DNA of 64,000 nucleotides from Curtobacterium citreum. GTDB lineage: Bacteria > Actinomycetota > Actinomycetes > Actinomycetales > Microbacteriaceae. The notes beneath the pieces are model-generated. The model did not search any database. It saw nothing but the letters and a program-made list of their open reading frames with translations, and was not told the DNA's origin. Location: positions 2,852,001-2,916,000 of the forward strand of contig NZ_VFMQ01000001.1 in the NCBI RefSeq assembly GCF_006715175.1, given 5' to 3'. Each line of letters begins with the position of its first letter. The stretch's first letter is position 1. Of this stretch, positions 61,051-64,000 are shown piece by piece. Both the position numbers and the translations under genes were made by a program.

Positions 61051-62097
61051 CTACGTGCTCCGCCGCACCACCAGCTCGGGCGCCAGGAGCGTCTCGTCGC
61101 GGGGCTCCCCCTCGACGAGCGCCCGCACCGTCTCGAGCACCCGCTGCCCCATCGCGACGAAGTCCTGCCGCACGGTGGTGAGCGGCGGCGTGAAGTGCGC
61201 GGCCTCGGGGACGTCGTCGAACCCGACCACGGCGATGTCGTCCGGCACGCGGAGCCCCTCGTCCGCGAAGGCGTGCAGCACCCCGAGCGCCATCTGGTCG
61301 TTCCCCGCGAAGACCGCGTCGACCACGGTCGCGTCGATGTGCCGGGCGGCGGCGAACCCGCTCGCCGGGGTCCAGTCGCCGTCGAGCACGACCGGTTCGA
61401 GCCCGGCCTCGCGCATGACCCGCTCGTAGGTGGCGCGGCGCACCTCGGACTCCTGCGACACCGACGGTCCGGCGATGTGCACGATCCGCCGGTACCCGTG
61501 CCCGAACAGGTGCTCCATGACCAGGGTCGTCCCGGCGGCCTGGTCGATGGCGACCGCGGCCACGCTCGGCGCCGCGGGGGTCCTGGCGTCGCGCTGCACG
61601 GCGTTCGCGACGACGACCGGCACCGAGACCGGGATCGTCAGCGACGCGAGCGCGTCGAGCACCCGGTTGTCCGCCGCCACCAGGACGATCGCGGCGACGT
61701 CCTGGGCGAGCAGGGTCGTGAGCGCGCCGGAGAGGTCGACGGGCCGCGGTTCGTCCGGAAGCGTGGACAGGAGCACGTGGTACCCGGCGGCCCGCGCGGC
61801 GCGCTCGAAGCCGATCGCCGTGCTCGACGGCCCGTACAGGGCGTCGCCGGCGGTGATGATGCCGAGCGCACGGCTGCGGCCACCGGCCAGGGCCCTGGCG
61901 GCCGCGCGCGGTCGGTACCCGAGCGCCGTGACGGCGTCGGTCACCTGCGAGCGGTAGGCCTCGCGGACGGTGGGGTCGCCGTTGATGACGCGGGAGACGG
62001 TCTGGTGGGAGACGCCCGCGCGCTCGGCGACGTCGAAGATCGTCGGGGCCTTGCGGCGTCTGCCGCCGGCACCACCGAGCGCGGTCGTGGTCGTCAC
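61051..62097 (-). CDS. LacI-family regulator (LacI-2)
   Basis: A 348-residue LacI/GalR protein: helix-turn-helix TIFDVAERAGVSHQTVSRVINGD at about 19-41, hinge REAYRSQVTDAVTALGYRPRAAARALAGGRSRALGIIT, and a sugar-binding core. GTG 62097 is 7 nt after TACGCT (62105-62110 on the minus strand), a leaderless start. It diverges from chvE, whose promoter carries GTGAGCGCTCAC; the same operator is duplicated before araB, so this protein is the best candidate for the L-arabinose repressor. Confidence 0.9.
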   Translation of the reverse strand: MTTTTALGGAGGRRRKAPTIFDVAERAGVSHQTVSRVINGDPTVREAYRSQVTDAVTALGYRPRAAARALAGGRSRALGIITAGDALYGPSSTAIGFERAARAAGYHVLLSTLPDEPRPVDLSGALTTLLAQDVAAIVLVAADNRVLDALASLTIPVSVPVVVANAVQRDARTPAAPSVAAVAIDQAAGTTLVMEHLFGHGYRRIVHIAGPSVSQESEVRRATYERVMREAGLEPVVLDGDWTPASGFAAARHIDATVVDAVFAGNDQMALGVLHAFADEGLRVPDDIAVVGFDDVPEAAHFTPPLTTVRQDFVAMGQRVLETVRALVEGEPRDETLLAPELVVRRST

Positions 62098-62158
62098 GGG
62101 GCTGAGCGTACCGCGCAGTCCGCCCGACGAGGCAAAGTCCCGAAACGGTCACGACGAG

Positions 62159-62199
62159 TTGACACCCCGTGACGGAACCCTCAGTATGTGAGCGCTCAC
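62159..62199 (+). promoter_or_regulatory. Promoter and LacI operator of the chvE operon
   Basis: TTGACA (62159-62164) and CAGTAT (62182-62187) are 17 bp apart and form a good -35/-10 pair. GTGAGCGCTCAC (62188-62199) begins directly after the -10, so a bound LacI protein would block transcription start. It is identical to the two operators before araB. Confidence 0.85.
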
Positions 62200-62277
62200 C
62201 CGAGCAATCCCACGGGGCACAGCAGCCCCAGCACCTGAGCGCGTCGAGGACGACGCGAGAGGAACAGAGGTACTTCG

Positions 62278-63408
62278 ATGATGAAGCGCAGGATCATCGC
62301 GGGCGTCGCAGCAGTCGGCATCGCGTTCTCCCTGGCGGCGTGCTCGGCCGGTGGCCGGGCGTCGACCGAGGGCGGCACCAGCAGCGGCGACAACAAGGGC
62401 GCGCTCGTGGGCGTCGCCATGCCCACCAAGGTCTCCGAGCGGTGGATCAAGGACGGCGACGCCGTCAAGAGCGACCTCGAGAAGGCCGGCTACAAGGTCG
62501 ATCTCGAGTACGGCGACAACAAGGTCCAGCAGCAGGCCCAGCAGGTCAGCAACATGATCACCAAGGGCGCGAAGGTCCTGATCATCGCGTCGATCGACGG
62601 TGGGGCGCTCTCCGACCAGCTCGACGCCGCCGCGAAGGCCGGCATCAAGGTCATCTCCTACGACCGCCTGCTCACCGGCAACAAGAACGTCGACTACTAC
62701 GTCTCGTTCGACAACTACAAGGTCGGCGTCGACCAGGCCACCTCGCTGCTGACGGGCCTCGGCCTCGTCGACGCGGACGGCAAGAAGACGGACAAGAAGG
62801 GTCCGTTCAACATCGAGGTCTTCGCCGGTTCGCTCGACGACAACAACGCCGGCTTCTTCTTCAACGGCGCGATGGACACCCTCAAGCCGTACCTCGCGGA
62901 CGGCACGCTGAAGATCCAGTCCGGCCAGGACCAGCTCTCCCAGGCCGCGACGCAGCAGTGGGACCCGGCGACCGCCAAGGCCCGCATGCAGAACCTGATC
63001 GCCAAGTCGTACTCCGGCGGCACCACGCTGAACGGCGTGCTCTCGCCCTACGACGGCATGTCGATCGGCATCATCTCGGCTCTCCAGGGTGCCGGCTACG
63101 GCACCTCGGACCGTCCGCTCCCGATCGTCACCGGCCAGGACGCCGAGGCCGCCTCGGTCAAGTCGATCATCGCCGGCCAGCAGTACTCGACGATCTACAA
63201 GGACACCCGCAAGCTCGCCAAGCAGTCGGTCACCATGGCCGAGGACCTGCTGACGGGCAAGAAGCCCGAGGTGAACGACACCAAGAGCTACGACAACAAG
63301 GTCAAGGTCGTCCCGACCTACCTGTTCCAGCCCACCGTCGTCACGAAGGACAACTACAAGTCCGTCCTGATCGACAGCGGCTACTACACCGAGGCCGACC
63401 TCAAGTGA
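62278..63408 (+). CDS. chvE: Multiple-monosaccharide binding lipoprotein, ChvE type
   Basis: A 376-residue periplasmic-binding-protein-fold lipoprotein (signal [19 protein letters not shown], lipidated C22). ChvE-type features are [88 protein letters not shown] and [22 protein letters not shown]. ChvE binds L-arabinose, xylose, glucose and related sugars. Codon use is strict, as in highly expressed genes. ATG 62278 (followed by a second ATG) has AGAGG upstream. The ATPase follows after an inverted repeat. Confidence 0.92.
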   Translation: MMKRRIIAGVAAVGIAFSLAACSAGGRASTEGGTSSGDNKGALVGVAMPTKVSERWIKDGDAVKSDLEKAGYKVDLEYGDNKVQQQAQQVSNMITKGAKVLIIASIDGGALSDQLDAAAKAGIKVISYDRLLTGNKNVDYYVSFDNYKVGVDQATSLLTGLGLVDADGKKTDKKGPFNIEVFAGSLDDNNAGFFFNGAMDTLKPYLADGTLKIQSGQDQLSQAATQQWDPATAKARMQNLIAKSYSGGTTLNGVLSPYDGMSIGIISALQGAGYGTSDRPLPIVTGQDAEAASVKSIIAGQQYSTIYKDTRKLAKQSVTMAEDLLTGKKPEVNDTKSYDNKVKVVPTYLFQPTVVTKDNYKSVLIDSGYYTEADLK

Positions 63409-63479
63409 CGATCGTCGACTCCGGCACAGTGCCGGATCCCGGCACCGAGACCGACCTCGAGTAGGTCCCGACCATCTGC

Positions 63480-63523
63480 CGGACCGGAGGCGCGGTGCAC
63501 ATCCGCACCGCGCCTCCCGTCCG
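63480..63523. repeat. GGACGGGAGGC inverted repeat, copy 7 (inside the operon)
   Basis: Nineteen-base arms (CGGACCGGAGGCGCGGTGC, 63480-63498, and complement 63505-63523) with one mismatch. It lies between the binding-protein and ATPase genes of one operon, where a stem could stabilise the chvE message and lower read-through to the ATPase. Confidence 0.88.
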
Positions 63524-63569
63524 TCTCCACCCGCGCGCGGAAGCGCGCACGACGGAAAGGCGGTCCCAC

Positions 63570-64000
63570 ATGGCGGACACCATCCTCGAGATGCGGGACA
63601 TCACCAAGACCTTCCCCGGTGTGAAGGCCCTGCAGGGCGTCTCCATCGAGGTCGAGCGCGGCCAGGTCCACGCGATCTGCGGCGAGAACGGCGCGGGCAA
63701 GTCCACCCTGATGAAGGTGCTGTCGGGCGTCTACCCGCACGGCTCGTTCGACGGCGAGATCCTGCTCGACGGCCAGCCGGTGAAGTTCGGCTCCATCAAC
63801 GACTCCGAGGCCGCGGGCGTGGTCATCATCCACCAGGAGCTCGCCCTCAGCCCCTTCCTGTCGATCGCCGAGAACATCTTCCTCGGCAACGAGCGCGTCA
63901 AGGGCGGGCTCATCGACTGGAACCAGACGAACCTCGAGGCCGCGTCGCTGCTGCAGCGCGTCGGGCTCAAGGACAACCCCGTCACGAAGATCGTCGACAT
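63570..64000 (+). CDS. mmsA: Multiple-monosaccharide ABC transporter ATPase (5' part)
   Basis: The first 143 codons are present; the gene runs off the window. It starts [21 protein letters not shown] and has Walker [18 protein letters not shown] near residue 36-52, the Q-loop IIHQELAL, and the sugar-ABC segment [16 protein letters not shown]. This matches the N-terminal half of GguA/MmsA-type proteins, which carry two ABC domains and pair with ChvE. GGAAAGG (63554-63560) precedes ATG 63570. The permease gene should follow. Confidence 0.9.
   Translation, partial: MADTILEMRDITKTFPGVKALQGVSIEVERGQVHAICGENGAGKSTLMKVLSGVYPHGSFDGEILLDGQPVKFGSINDSEAAGVVIIHQELALSPFLSIAENIFLGNERVKGGLIDWNQTNLEAASLLQRVGLKDNPVTKIVD

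Overview
The window is chromosomal DNA of a very high-GC actinobacterium, most likely a Microbacteriaceae member of the Curtobacterium type. This rests on the codon use (G or C in nearly every third position), the many GTG starts, genes without a leader behind a TANNNT box, the plant-polysaccharide sugar genes and LacI/ROK/SorC regulators, and the dispersed inverted repeats. I see no rRNA, tRNA, CRISPR, transposase or phage gene. It reads as ordinary chromosome dense in carbohydrate and solute uptake functions.

Layout. 1-1035: the 3' end of a probable glpD and a histidine phosphatase. 1065-2283: a zinc-limitation pair, a zinc-free L36 and a CobW_C-domain protein diverging around a Zur-like box. 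2387-4616: an MHS-type symporter and a DinB-fold protein. 4680-11618: a two-armed cluster (SorC regulator and SDR on minus; zinc alcohol dehydrogenase, polyol permease, DhaK-DhaL kinase and RpiB on plus) that fits catabolism of four-carbon polyols (erythritol/threitol) to erythrose 4-phosphate. 11737-14661: a LolA-like secreted protein with an ABC exporter. 14732-20848: a quinone-reductase-like MDR, a phosphoesterase, threonine aldolase, L-lactate dehydrogenase and a secreted GH5. 21009-27255: a ROK regulator diverging from a sugar ABC importer with an alpha-glucosidase. 27506-34277: regulators, a NatA/NatB-like exporter, PnuC, a lipoprotein and an APH(6)-type kinase. 34458-41082: a secreted beta-helix protein, an Fe-S photolyase, an Eis-family acetyltransferase and an NlpC/P60 enzyme with seven propeller-like repeats. 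41265-46541: a dipeptide ABC importer with fused ATPases. 46850-51450: an efflux MFS with an ArsR regulator, a MarR/EamA pair and a glycine-repeat protein. 51693-64000: an L-arabinose regulon (araBDA, alditol oxidase, GH127 beta-L-arabinofuranosidase, two LacI regulators, a chvE/mmsA importer) cut by the window end.

The L-arabinose block works as one unit. GH127 releases L-arabinose, the ChvE-type importer takes it up, and AraA, AraB and AraD convert it to xylulose 5-phosphate. The alditol oxidase, four bases behind araA, could add L-arabinose made from L-arabitol.

The most unusual content is non-coding. Three unrelated families of dispersed repeats occupy gene ends: a GGACGGGAGGC inverted repeat (nine full copies, with partial copies read in frame inside proteins), a hairpin of about 72 nt (two copies), and a composite element built on a 19-bp tandem unit (four loci, three directly abutting stop codons). 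A 14-bp array in the same kind of position lies at 16004. At least sixteen genes carry a TANNNT box 6-8 nt before the start codon, and two perfect or near-perfect palindromic operators overlap such start codons.
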